A stretch of DNA of 64,000 bases from positions 1,240,001-1,304,000 of the forward strand of contig CM028336.1 in assembly GCA_016647705.1 (NCBI GenBank). Reading direction: 5' to 3'. Positions 33,664 to 44,817 of the stretch are shown here, piece by piece. Source of the stretch: Eucommia ulmoides (lineage: Eukaryota; Streptophyta; Magnoliopsida; Garryales; Eucommiaceae). The notes under the pieces were generated by a model. The model did not search any database, was not told the origin of the DNA, and saw only the letters and a list, made by a program, of their open reading frames with translations. Numbering within the stretch: the first letter of the stretch is position 1; each line of letters begins with the position of its first letter. Both the position numbers and the translations under genes were made by a program.

Positions 33664-36547
33664 ATGTCACGATTGCACTGGAACCAACGTGTCCGCATCG
33701 ACGACGCCGAACCGGTTCGCTACGACGGTGACGACGACTCTGGAATCCTAGAAAACGTCGATGCCGATCGCGGACGGGAAGGCACTATGAAGCTCAGGCC
33801 GTCCGGGACCAATAACACGGAAGATCAAGAGCCGTTTCTCGGGGTTAAAGTCCGTAGGAAAGCTTCTCTTCATCGGGATTACAAGGGCGACTATCTCGAC
33901 GTTCGTTCACGGCCTTGCCTCATGAAGATTCTCGACAAACAAGGTGAATAAATAATGAAATCTGATTTGATTGGAATTGATTTCGTTGTTTCGATCTGTA
34001 TTTCTAATTTTCGTGCAATCGATTAGTAGTTTGAATCTAAATTAAATGCCTCGTAACTGGAATTACGATACCGCTTAGGTTTAATCCTTGTTTGAAATGG
34101 CCAATTTATTTTGGATTTTTTCTGGAATTACCGATTTCGATTATTCAGATAATTTTATGTGGTACCAAATAATTCATTACTAATTGAAATTGTACAATTC
34201 CGTCGTATTTAACTGGAATTAGGAGGCGATTATTGTTCTTCTTTGTGCATCTAAGCATGATCCATTGTTAATTTCCATTGCCCTATAAGTTTATTGTCAT
34301 TTTGGTATCAGCAACTTTGCCCGTCAATTCACGATGAATCATCCTGTAATAGATACAATTTGCTATTCTAGTTCATCTTAAATGATCATAGATGAACTAG
34401 AATAGTTAGCTAACTATTTTAGTTCTAGTTCATATGATGTTTTTTGGTGCAATTTGAGTAAAATATAGCTTAAAAATTATATGTTTCATTGTTCAAACAA
34501 CCAATACGTAAATATGATTAAATCATAGGTAAATGGAGAAATATACAAATCTTTTCATAAAAAATAAGAAAATTTAGACAGCCAAACGGGCCCGAAAATG
34601 ATATCTTCTTGCATCGTAGAGGTGACAAGCTTAAAAACACTTAAATTAGCTAGCTAGCTATTTTAGTTCTAGTTCATATGCTGTTTTCTCGTGTAATTAA
34701 AGGTAAGTATAGCTTACAATTCAACTAAATTAAAAAAATTGTGTTTCATTGTTCAAACAAACACCATGTAAATTTAATTAAATCATTGATAAATGAAGAA
34801 AAATATACAAATCAATTCATAAAATAGGATAATTTAGACAACTAAACGTGCCCTAAAAGGATATCTTCTTGCATCATACAGGTGACAAGAAAGTTCTATT
34901 TGCTGATAAAGTTATGAAATTCACTGGCTCGGGAAAGATGAAACAGCGTGTTCTTCTGATCACTGACTTTGCAATTTACATTGTTGATCCGGAAACCGAT
35001 GCACTCAAGAGACGGATTGCTCTTGCAGCCGTTGAGAGGATCTCTTTGAGTGAATTAAGTGATAATTTCTTTGCCATCATTGTACCTACTGAGTATGATG
35101 TACTCATGGCTTCTACACGAAAGACCGAAATTGTTACTGTTCTATTAGAAGCTACCAAGAGCGCTTCTGATTATGAACTCGAGGTTTTACTCTCTAATAG
35201 GTAAGGGTTGTAAACGAGCCGAGTGTAGCAGAGTTTTAGCTTTGCAGGCTTGTTTATTTATTTTTATTTTTAAACGGGCCAAGCTCGAGCTCGAAATATA
35301 ATTATAAATATATATATTTAAATTAAAATATAATGGAATATTTGTAAGAAATTATATATTATTTGTATAATTTGCGGTTGAAAATCCGAATATGCTATTG
35401 CTGTTTTTATGAGAATATACATGTTATTTTGCAGGTTTGAATACAATGCAGCTGCCAATTTGGTGAAAGAAGTTCAATTCGAGAATGTTGAAGGTAAGTT
35501 TTGCAACTATTTCTATGGGGGGTATAAAAACAACGATTTTAGGTGAAATAATTAGACTGTTCTTGAAATACGTCACTTATATTTTTTATCGTAATTTTTT
35601 TTTGGGGTTGGGGGATTAGTAGATTGTCCTTGAAACTAGTCGATTACGGTTTTTTCTCTGTTTATTTTTCAGTCCTCTGAATAAGTTTTTACTTTTTCAA
35701 TTAACATTAATTGGGTTGAATCTATCGAGTTAAATCAAAACTAAATATAGAATTTGGATTTGATATCTTAGTTAATGTTCTCTAAGGACTAAAAGAACAA
35801 GTCCTTCAATTAGGATTGTCTGTAAATATGATTAAAAATTTAAAAATTTTAAAACCCGAAAGTAGAGGACTATATAATAAAACTTCCTATTTTTTCTCTT
35901 TATCTTTTAGTCCTTCGAAAAAAATTGTCCTTCAGTTAATATCAACTAGATTGAATCTACGGAATTAGTATCAACCAGATGTTTAATTTGTATTTAATTT
36001 CACAGTTGAAGTTAACTTAAAAATAGAAATAAAAATAAAAATAAAATTGCTCTAGAAATAGGTTAAAATAATTAAAAAACCAAAAATAGAAAGGTTATCT
36101 TATCATGGGCCCCGAGGCTTTTTTTAATTCATTCTTATACTCATGTAGCCATTTAAGTTTAGAGAAAAACCCAATTGACATATGGTAATTGTTTGTTGTA
36201 CAATAACATTTATATCTCCATATTCATTATGTTGATGTTGACAATGTTGCAGTACAACAACATTTTTTAGTATCAACATTGTTGTTAACATTTGCATCCC
36301 CCTATTTATTATGTTGTAAGAGAATATATATTTAGTTTTATCCAAAATAATAAATATATATGTGGTGTTTCTCAGTATGGACTTGCAAGTAGTGACCGTT
36401 TTAATTTTAATGGTAAAAATTGGGTTCTCTCTAATTTTTCCAAATATAAAATTTTATAATAAAATCCCAATGATTTTATGTGAATCTCAAAAATTTTGAA
36501 ATTTTGAATTTTTAGGTGGGGTCAAAACAAAAATTATACGAAAGTGA
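33664..36547 (+). CDS. stand-alone myosin-I-type TH1 domain protein, 4 exons, 229 aa
   Basis: Exons are 33664-33943, 34882-35200, 35435-35493 and 36516-36547, all GT-AG with matching phases (690 nt with stop). The first 60 residues are an acidic, probably disordered N-terminus (MSRLHWNQRVRIDDAEPV). Residues about 60-225 match the class I myosin tail homology 1 domain: DYLDV...LMKI, then DKKVLFADKVMKFTGSGKMK, RVLLITDFAIYIVDP, LKRRIALAAVERISLSELSD and VLMASTRKTEIVTVL. The protein ends GGVKTKIIRK. TH1 domains are PH-like and bind acidic phospholipids in class I myosins. Plants have class VIII and XI myosins only, so this is a free TH1 domain, possibly a membrane-lipid binder. The last exon encodes only about 10 residues, so it is the least certain. 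Function is inferred from the domain alone. Confidence 0.85.
34380..34890 (+). repeat. 260-bp tandem duplication with decoy splice acceptor
   Basis: Two diverged copies (about 34380-34629 and 34640-34890) share AGTTCTAGTTCATATG, TTTCATTGTTCAAACAA, TTTAGACA, and the run ATATCTTCTTGCATC before the acceptor. The second copy ends at the exon 2 acceptor used (CATACAG|GTGACAAG). The first has CGTAGAG|GTGACAAG, so the acceptor and the first bases of exon 2 were duplicated. Using the first copy would soon meet a stop. Confidence 0.8.
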
Positions 36548-37150
36548 GTGGCCTCTTCTGCATTTTTATATATTGATGAAGATGATGATTTCGGGTTCTT
36601 TTGGATGGAATTTTTCATCTAGGTAATCAACTATCTCTGCTCGTGTGTGAGAAATATGTTTTTTTTTTTTTTTTTTTTTCGTTTTAGTTCCATTTATTAT
36701 TAATTAATCAATTAATTAAGAAAAAAATGTGTGTGAATATTCAACTTGTTAATATGATTTATGGCATTAATTTTGATTTTTGATTTTATTTTGGGACGTC
36801 TTCAGTTGAGCTGTAAAGAAGCTGAGCCGACTATCAAGTATTAAGTGTTCAAGTTTGGGTCATTTATTTTTTAATACTATTTGAGTTCGAGCTTGAGCCT
36901 GAAATTTTATGTTGAAGCTTGGTTTATTTAATTGCCTTTTATCCCCTCGGACTTTGGTCTTATACTATTTTAGTTCCTTTATTTTGAAAATTTACGTATC
37001 ACCCCCTTCTACTCTTGAATTAAGGGGGAGAGAGACACATTTTATTAAAAAAAAATAATAGTAATATAAAATGACTTTTCTTTTTTTTTTTTTTCGTTAT
37101 TTTAATTCAAATGTAATATTTAAGGATAATAAAAGTCACATTTTTTATCT
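36548..37150. other. intergenic stretch after the TH1 gene
   Basis: AT-rich with a T run at 36658-36679. No separate gene was recognised. Confidence 0.4.
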
Positions 37151-38190
37151 TTTTTTTTTTAGTATACCCACGAGTGTCCCTACACCTTGGGCTGACAATT
37201 CGTGTAACAAGTCGCGTAACAGGTCATTACACGATAACACGAAACACGATAAGAGCAAACACGAACACGACACGAAAATTATCATGTCAACACGACACGA
37301 TAATTTTTCGTGTCACACGAAAACATGAAACCTATTAGGTAAACACAACACGATAAGATTATTTGATAGATTTCCATTACACGTTAATCTACCCATCACA
37401 CGTTAACGACTTGATAAGTTGACAGCATGTTAACAAAACCTAATTTACAAAAAAAAAAAAAAAAAAAACTACTTCAACCAAACAAAACAAGAAAAAATTC
37501 AGCATTATCCATTGCTGAATGACGACTAACGAAACCTAGACGACCACCGCTGACGACCACTGACGACCAAAAATCCACAAAACCTAGACGACAATCGTGC
37601 TGCTGCGGAGGGTTTCGTGGTGCAATCGCAGCAATAGTGAAGAAGAAAGGTGAGGCCGAGCTACCGGAGGCGGAGCGAAAGGGTTTCTTAGGGTTGATGA
37701 GTGAAAGGGTTTTTTAGGGTTGTAATCGCAGACTTCGCACTTCGCAGATCGTGGAGGAGGAGGCTGATGAGCGGCGTGAATGAGAGTTTAGGATTTCTTA
37801 GGGTTAAATTATTAATATATATAGTATGGACTGAATTATAATACTAAATAAATTATGGGGTGTAAAAATATTTACTGCATTATCGTGTAAACAATTAGGT
37901 TTCAGGCTATCGTGTAACTTGAATACATGAAATTCTTATCGTGTCTTATCATGTAACCTATCGGCTTATCAGGTCAATCCGATAACCTGCACTATTCTTT
38001 ATTGTGCTATCGGGTCAGATAAGATAATGACCCGTTACCTGATAATTTCGTGTCAGTCTCGTGTCGTGTCATCGTGTAAATATCCGTTTTGCCAGCTCTA
38101 CTCACACCCACCCAAGGGGTGAGACTAATCTCGTTTGGAGTTCTGTGGTTGCCCCTTCCAACAAGTACTTTACCATTAGCTCGAACCTTA
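37151..38190 (-). mobile_element. SINE, family A copy 4, split by a later insertion
   Basis: The 3' part of the SINE (T run, then AGTATACCCACGAGTGTCCC) is at 37151-37186. The rest of the body (GGGGTGAGACTAATCTCGTT, CCAACAAGTACTTT) resumes at about 38100-38190. The two pieces are parts of one copy, judged against 9690-9880. Confidence 0.6.
37187..38098. mobile_element. hAT-like non-autonomous element inside the SINE
   Basis: The left end is near GGGCTGACAATTCGTGTAAC; the right end read inverted is AGAGCTGGCAAAACGGATAT. The shared GCTGRCAA core resembles plant hAT ends. The arms are rich in ACACGA-type words. No transposase was seen, and the 8-bp target duplication is not clean. Confidence 0.45.
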
Positions 38191-38578
38191 AGACTAATCT
38201 CTTATGTCCATATATATATATTATTTTTTAGTAAAGAGAAAATGAAATAAAAATTAAAATTAAAAGAACGTATTGCTCTGGTCATTTTATGTAAAAATTA
38301 GATGGAAATTTTAATCTTATTAATTTAACATATTTGTTAAGTTAAATCGGAAAAAAAAAAAGTTTTTCAATTTGTTATATGTAAAAAGGGGTAAAGTGTA
38401 GATTTTTAAAGTAGAGGGGACAAAATGAAACAAGATCAAAGTACTAGGGTGTAAAAGGTAATTAACCATATTCTTGTGATTTCAATGCTAAACAAGGGTA
38501 AAAATTGAATTTAATTCAAAGAATTCAATATTAGGCCCCAATATTTGCCCAAACAAAGACTAAATATGAAATCATGAA

Positions 38579-40626
38579 TCAATATAAACTAACATAGGAC
38601 AAATCCAAGTCAGCCACCGGCGGTGTCACCGGCACTGAACCTTCCGATCTCGAATCAGTCGACACCCTACTTTCCAAATTTACCCTCCTAATCTCCTCCA
38701 CCATCTTCACCACATGCACCATCTCCGGTCGCCGCTCCGGCGTAGTCACCACACAACTCATCCCTATCTGCAACATCTCCACCATCTCCTCCTCAATATT
38801 GGGATACCTCATAAGCTCCACGTCAAACACTTCGCCGGTCCACTCCTCCTTAACCACCAATTGAACCCATTTCACCAATTCCACCGCCTCTTCACTGCCG
38901 CCGGCGGTGGCACAAAACGGCGGTTTTCCGGTGAGAAGCTCGAGAAGTAGTATGCCGAAACTGTAGATGTCGGATGCTTGGGTTAGTCTCCGGGTGTCCT
39001 TTACTTCTGGGGGTAGGTAGCCTCCCAGTGGAGTTGTCGGGGTTAAAAGTGTTCCCAATCCAAGATCGGAAACACAACCATACCGTTTGGAGTTTAGGAA
39101 TACGTTGGAGGATTTTATGTTGCCGTGAATGTGGTTTTGGGTGTGGATATGTGCAATTCCTCTGGCGGCACCAATTGCGATTTTGAGTCGGGTTTCCCAG
39201 TTTAATGCAGTCCGTTTTTCACCCCTTCTCACTGTGAAAAAAATATAGTAAGTAGAATAGTGAGATAGGTCTCTAGAAAATGTGCTTAGAATTTTCATAA
39301 AACTGGGGAAAAAAAAAAAAACTGTTTCTGTTGTGATCCCAGATTTTAAGAATAAAATTTCGGAAACAGAACAGAATGTTTCCTAGATTCCTGTTTATGT
39401 TCCCCGATAAACTGGGAATAGAAACAATAAACTTATTTCAGTTCCCTGATTTCTGTCTGGAAAACTTATAATAGAAACAGAAATCTGAAAACAATGTGTG
39501 AAGAATTCTGAAACTTACCATGTAACATAGCTGAAACACTGCCCTCTTCATAGAAATCGTAAACCACAAGCTTTTCCTCTTTAGAATAATAATACGCCCT
39601 CACCGGCACCACGTTTTCATGCCTAATACTATTCCCCGCAAACTCCATATGCTGCTCAAACTCTCGCCTCCCAACGTTCACCTCCTTCAATCTCTTTACC
39701 GCCACCGTCGTTATCTCCTCTATCGTCGCCTTGTACGTAGTTCCCAAATTACCCTTCCCAAGAACTTCGGCCGAAGCTCTGAGTAAATCCTCAAGGTCGA
39801 ATGGTAGATTACATCCGTCCATGAACACAAGCCCATTTTCGTCCACGTTTTTGCCACTCGAAACGGTTTCATTCACGAATCGTTCTTTCCTCTGTTTCTT
39901 CCCCATTACCTTGTTTTCGCTCCTTTTGTATACAAGTAGCAGAGCGATTGAAATGAAGGCAACAGAAAAACCGGCTGTTATGATTACCACTGTCATATGA
40001 TGATTGATTTTCGAGTGTTTCTTTAATGGAGAGAGATTGTTGCCGGAGAAAGCTGAATTTGGGAATCGCCGGAGAGATTCAGGCAGGTTTCCGGTGAGAT
40101 TGTTGTTGGCTAGGTCGAGGTACCGGAGGCGAGTCAATTTGCTGATTGATGAAGGGATGGTTCCATTGAAGAAATTGTTGGAGAGATTGAGGAAGGAGAG
40201 GTTTTCCCAAACGGAGAAATCATTAGGCAGTGGTCCATGGAAGCTGTTGTACTGGAGATCAAGGGTGGTTAGGTTTTGTAGCCTAAGGAAATCAGAAGGA
40301 AAATAACCGGAGATTCGATTTGATCTTAGGCTTATGATTTGGAGCGCCGATAATCGGCCGATTGTGTTCGGAGGGAGATCACCGTGGAAACCAAATCCCG
40401 GCAACCGGAGAGCTATGATTCTGGATTTGTCGTGGTTGCATGTGATTCCAGTCCAATTACTGCAAATGGAACGATTTCGATTTTCTTCCCAATTGAGAGG
40501 ACGCGAACGATTGATGTTTTGAATGAAATCCAGTAATGCCTGTTTGTCTTGATCCGGTTCAGCAACAATGGAGATAAGAACAACACCGAGTAAGAAAATT
40601 ACACAGAAGATGAACTTGATTTCCAT
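38579..40626 (-). CDS. LRR receptor-like kinase, probable pseudokinase, 586 aa
   Basis: Exon 1 is 40626-39519 and exon 2 is 39231-38579, joined in phase 1 (1761 nt with stop). It has a signal peptide (about residues 1-22), a plant LRR N-terminal domain with the CSNWTGITC cysteine pair, about five LRRs (such as LTTLDLQYNSFHGPLP), one membrane helix near residues 210-232 and a kinase domain from about 277. The glycine loop (GKGNLGTTYKA) and VAVK lysine remain. The catalytic HRD is HGN (NHIHGNIKSSNVFL) and DFG is DLG, so the Asp of the catalytic loop is missing. This fits the group usually named probable inactive receptor kinases (such as At4g23740-type). Such proteins are plasma-membrane signalling partners, often co-receptors. 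The ligand is unknown. The upstream region carries an unusual exon-like array. Confidence 0.9.
39232..39518. other. intron of the receptor-like kinase
   Basis: 287 bp, GT-AG on the minus strand (GGTAAGTTTC ... TTTTCACAG). It contains an A run and a TTTCTGTT-rich stretch resembling the local MITE family. Confidence 0.6.
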
Positions 40627-41100
40627 TCTTCAATCGGATCTGAGGTTGAATCTTGAAAAAAGTACTTGAAGATCTACATGAATTTGCAGAAAGAAAGAAC
40701 AATTTAGACAATCAAACATGGAGTTATATATAATATGAACTTGATGAAAGTACTTGAAGATCTATTCGAATTCTGCAGAAAGAAAGAACAAACATGGAGT
40801 AAGATAAATGTGTGTGTGTGTGTATGTATACACACACACAAACATGAACATGGAGTTAGGTGAATCAGTAGAGGTCAAACTAGCGTTGGTATTAGTTAGG
40901 CAACTCAATAGAAAATTAGAGATTCGAAGTTTTTTCTTCCGTCCATTACTGACTCTTCTGTTAACTTCATCTGTTTGGCTTCCGAGAAAAGGAATCAAAC
41001 ACGCAATGAAACTGTTGTTTTCAGATTAGATTGGATTGGATTGGATTGCGTTTTTGCCATGTTGTGAAAAATTGAAGAATTCAGATGAATGATTTGACGA
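40627..41100 (-). promoter_or_regulatory. 5' region of the receptor-like kinase
   Basis: A CTCAG acceptor-like site 18 bp upstream of the ATG (TTCAACCTCAG|ATCCG) suggests that the leader may be spliced. A (TG)n/(AC)n repeat is at 40809-40840. No TATA box was assigned. Confidence 0.3.
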
Positions 41101-41925
41101 TTACAGTTGAAAACGAACTTACCTCGATTATCGAACCACCGCGACTGGAGAGAATCTTCAACCGCCGGAGGAGAAACGTGTTCGTACTCCATTGAACATC
41201 GCGCCTTCTGTATCTTTGTGTTTTGTGTGTGTGAGAGAGAGAGAGAGGCGGGAACGAAAATCGGTAGAGATGAGTGCTGAAAAGTGATACTACCTAAATG
41301 TCAAAGAATCGCAACTGAAACACCTCCACCGGAAAGAATCTGTAACCGCCGGAGTACAAACGTGTTCATACTCCATTGAACATCGCTCCTTCTGTATCTC
41401 TGTGCGTATTGTGTGTTTGTGTGTGTGAGAGAGGGAAAGGCGGGAACGGAGATCGGTAGAGATGATTGCCGAAAAGTGATACAACCTAAATTTCAAAGAA
41501 TCGCAACTAAACCACCGCTACCGGAAATCGGTAGAGAGGATTGCTGAAAAGTGACACTACCTAAATTTCAAAGAATCGCAACTGAACCACCTCCATCGGA
41601 AAGAATCTGTAACCGCCGGTGTACAAACGCGTTCATAGTCCATTGAACATCGCTCCTTCTGTATGTGTGTTTGCGTGTGAGAGAGAGAGGCGGGAACAGA
41701 AATCGGTAGAGATGATTGCTGAAAAGTGATACTACCTCAATTTGCTGAACCACCGCTACCGGAAACAATCTGCAACCGCCGGAGTAAAAACGCGTTCATG
41801 CTCCATTGAACATCGCGCCTTCTGTAGGACTGTATCTGTATGTGTGAGAGAGAGAGAGAGGGAGAGGCGTGAACGGAAATTGGTAGAGATGATTGCGGAA
41901 AAGTGATTAATCGGAGTTAGATGAT
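41101..41925 (-). repeat. tandem array of promoter/first-exon-like units
   Basis: Four main units and one partial unit of about 170-220 bp. On the minus strand each has a CT/CA-rich tract, then AGAAGG(C/A)GCGATGTTCAATG or close, a start codon, a short frame beginning MEYEHV or a variant, and GGTTACAGATTCT-type sequence. The gene-proximal unit encodes MEYEHVSPPAVEDSLQSRWF and ends in a good donor (ATCGAG|GTAAGT at about 41124). Others keep partial donors. The array lies directly upstream of the kinase on the same strand. Confidence 0.75.
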
Positions 41926-42296
41926 TGAAAGTGGATTTTGACAAAAAGCAAGGAAAAATTATTATTAATGGCGTCGCGCCAAGAGTGGGAAACTGCACGT
42001 GGAGACAAATCGGAACTGCTCCGATTACCTATGCAGCGGCGGCAGGAGAGAGAGAGTGGGGACGTCAGCATTTCCACCATTTTCGCTCAATCCGTTAATG
42101 GCGACTGTACAGTAGAAACAGAGCACTCACTCACTCACCTACAAAGATAATATGGAGGGGGAAAAGAGAGTATATATACTGCATGTAAAAACTCCAAATC
42201 AATTGCCATTTACCGGCGGGAGTTTTGATGCCTTTTTAAATTGCCTTTTACCCCCCTTTACTTTGATCGTATTTCATTTTGCCCCTTTTACTTTAA

Positions 42297-42684
42297 GGGT
42301 ATGTTTGGTTAGAAGGAGGGGAAAGAAAAAGGAAAAAGATTTTTTTTTTTATCCATTATGAAAGGAAAATTATTTTTCCTAGTATTGTTTGGTTGAGAAG
42401 AAAAATAAAAGGATAAAAAATAATTTAGTTTAATATAACTGACTATTTTGCCCTCATATATTCTAAAAATAAATTATTATGGGTATAATTGTAATTTGAT
42501 ATTCAAAACTATTTTCCTCGCTTTTTCCTCCCAATTTTTTTTTTGGAAGAAAAAAAAATTTGTCTCGAAATTTGTGTTTTATCATTCCCATTTTTATTTC
42601 CCTTCCATTTTCCTTTCATACCAAACACAATTTTTTTTTTTTTTTCATTTCTCCTTCCATTTTCCATCCATACCAAACACACCC
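42297..42684. mobile_element. Tourist-like MITE, TSD TAA
   Basis: A 388-bp element. The left end is GGGTATGTTTGGTTAGAAGG; the right end inverted is GGGTGTGTTTGGTATGGATG. It is flanked by TAA at 42294-42296 and 42685-42687. TIRs beginning GGGYRTGTTTGG with a TAA duplication fit PIF/Harbinger (Tourist). Confidence 0.75.
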
Positions 42685-42687
42685 TAA

Positions 42688-43655
42688 AAGCATATACTTT
42701 AAGCCCCTTTCATGATTTTTTTTTGGGTTGTTTAATTTAGCTGAATATAATCAAAACGGGCAAAAAAGAGTAACAATGTTAGAGAGGGAAATCCGAATCG
42801 GGGTTTGAAGATGTAGGAGGGGTCCTTGAAGAGAACGTGGACGATTTATACAATCACATAGTTTGGACTCTTGGAAAAGAGTAACAACGCTAGAGAGAAA
42901 AAATATTAGTTTTTCTCGTTTATTATCTTTAAATATTATATTTAGTTTTTTTTTAAAATATAATAATTAAAATGAGTTTCTTCCTTCACTCAACAATAAA
43001 AATTTATTTTATTTTACCTTTATTAGAAAAGAAAAAAAAATCGAAGTAGAGAGAAAACAAAGTTGTAGAAAGAAAATGTCATTTTTTTTTAATATTAAAT
43101 TTAATTTAAAAATAAAAAGTTTTTTTTTTTGAATGAAATGTGAGTTTCTCCGTTTTAGTCAAATAGTAGAAGGGAGTGATGTGTAAGTTTTTTTTTTACA
43201 AAACTGTAGAAAAAATGTCATTTTTTCTTGGTTATTATCTTTGAAAATTAAATTTAATTAATTTTTTTTTTTTTTTGAACAAAATGTGAGTTTTTCTTTT
43301 TTAATCAAGAGTAGGAGGTGGTGTTGTGTAGGTTTTAAAATAAAGGGTTTAAAATGAAACAAGACTCAAGTACGGGGGCCGAAAAGTAATTAACCCTTGT
43401 TTATTATCTTCACTTTAAACCTCATATAATTGCAAAAAAAAATATTTTAGTAGTCAAATCAAGATTTGATTTAAAAAGTATTCTTATCTCAAAATTCAAC
43501 TATTTATATATTATTTTTTTGCACACGTGAGCTTGAGTTCATGCACTTGTACTTGGAAGAAGCCAAATTACATATAACTTTTTGACAATATAATTTTTTT
43601 TTTATCCAACGGTTCAAAATATAAAAAATATTATTTATTTTTTGTGGTTACAAGA
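42688..43655. other. AT-rich intergenic stretch with a 130-bp duplication
   Basis: Two neighbouring segments (about 43068-43200 and 43200-43330) share GTAGAAAGAAAATGTCATTT-like, ATTAAATTTAATT and AATGTGAGTTT blocks. No gene was recognised. Confidence 0.4.
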
Positions 43656-43659
43656 TAAA

Positions 43660-44430
43660 GTGTGTTTGGATTAATTTACGCGCGCCTAGATTAATCACCT
43701 CATTGAACGATTTTAAAGGGGATAGTTCCCTATTTCGGCCTATTGCATTTAGGATTAAATTCAAGATTTAAATCTCAGAGTGTTCTCTAAAATAGCGTTT
43801 GGTAATTGTTTCTATTTCTATTCCAACAGTGGGATAAGAATGGGATGGGATGAGATAAAAATTTTGTTTTCTTCTTGGGAGTAGAATCGTGTTTGGTAAT
43901 GATAATTTTTTTTTTTTTGGGAAGAGAATTGTACTTGGTAACGATTTTATCTCAAAATCTTTCTTTTTTATTTTTTTTTTCTATTTTGGCCGGACGGCTG
44001 TGGCGTCGGCGCCGGTTGAACAACGGTGGCGGGTGGTGACAGTGGCCGGAAAGTTTCCGGCCAGCCGGTGACCGGTGACCGGTGACGGTCGCCGGAGGCG
44101 GCGGCGGCGACGGACGGTGGTCGCCCGGCGGATGAACAGTGCCTGTGTGTTTTGGGAATGAAATGAGAATAATGAAAAACAATTTTTTTTTGTTTCTCAT
44201 TTCTTAAGAAAAAAGTAGACACAATTCTCAAATGGAAATGAAATGGAAACGGAAACAAAATTTACCAACGCTATTCCCAAACAGAATTCCCAAAAATCTG
44301 AAAATGGGATGAGAATTTTTGGAATGGAAACGGTTATCAAACAGGATAAGAGAATCGAATTTTGGTTGACAAGGAAAATGATCACCTCCCCCTCGTCAAC
44401 CAGACTAATACCTCTTGGATTCTAAAAAGT
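43660..44430 (+). repeat. dispersed repeat interrupted by a MITE
   Basis: The left half of the 640-990-type repeat (TTTCGGCCTATTGCATTTAG) is at 43660-43792. The right half (ATTTTGGTTGACAAGG, ACTAATACCTCTTGG) is at 44346-44430. Between them sits a MITE at 43793-44345. Confidence 0.65.
43793..44345. mobile_element. MITE with GC-rich core, third copy, nested
   Basis: The left end is GCGTTTGGTAATTGTTTC; the right end inverted is TGTTTGATAACCGTTTCC. The core at about 43985-44130 is strongly GC-rich (GGTGACCGGTGACC-type). Same architecture as the copies at 19165 and 31355, in the other orientation. Confidence 0.6.
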
Positions 44431-44697
44431 GTTATGATTTGTATAAATTTAAATTTTGATCCAACGAATAAAAATCAAATTATTTTATTATATTAAATTT
44501 TTTTTTAGTCTTTATCTGTATTTTAGTTAACATTAGTCATAATATTTAATATAATTTTTACAGTGTACATAGATACAATTTAATTAATGTCAACTATAGT
44601 AGTGAAAAAATAATATGGACAACATATTATAAATGATTTATTTAAACACGCACAATGAAACACAATCAAGTGATATGTGAAGCATCGTTTTTATTTA

Positions 44698-44735
44698 CTA
44701 GCGTATATCTCGTGCCTGAAGGCACGGGCATAAAA
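44698..44735 (-). terminator. Helitron 3' terminal hairpin and CTAG end
   Basis: Plus-strand CTAG at 44698-44701, then CGTATAT, then CTCGTGCC-TGAA-GGCACGGG at 44708-44727. It forms a 7-8 bp stem with a 4-nt loop. This structure is the rolling-circle transposition terminator in Helitrons. Confidence 0.85.
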
Positions 44736-44817
44736 CATACATCATCTATTTGAACAATTATATCAATTTATTTTATTATTCAACTTTAAAATGTTGTATC
44801 AACAGAAACAATTACAG

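Noticed and set aside
36800-36815. Acceptor at CTTCAG|TTGAGC as the last exon of the TH1 gene
   Set aside because: It would give only VEL and a stop. The acceptor at 36516 gives GGVKTKIIRK, which fits the family end better.
41290-41998. Short minus-strand frames as separate small genes
   Set aside because: They are repeats of one unit and look like upstream exons or leader units, not independent genes.
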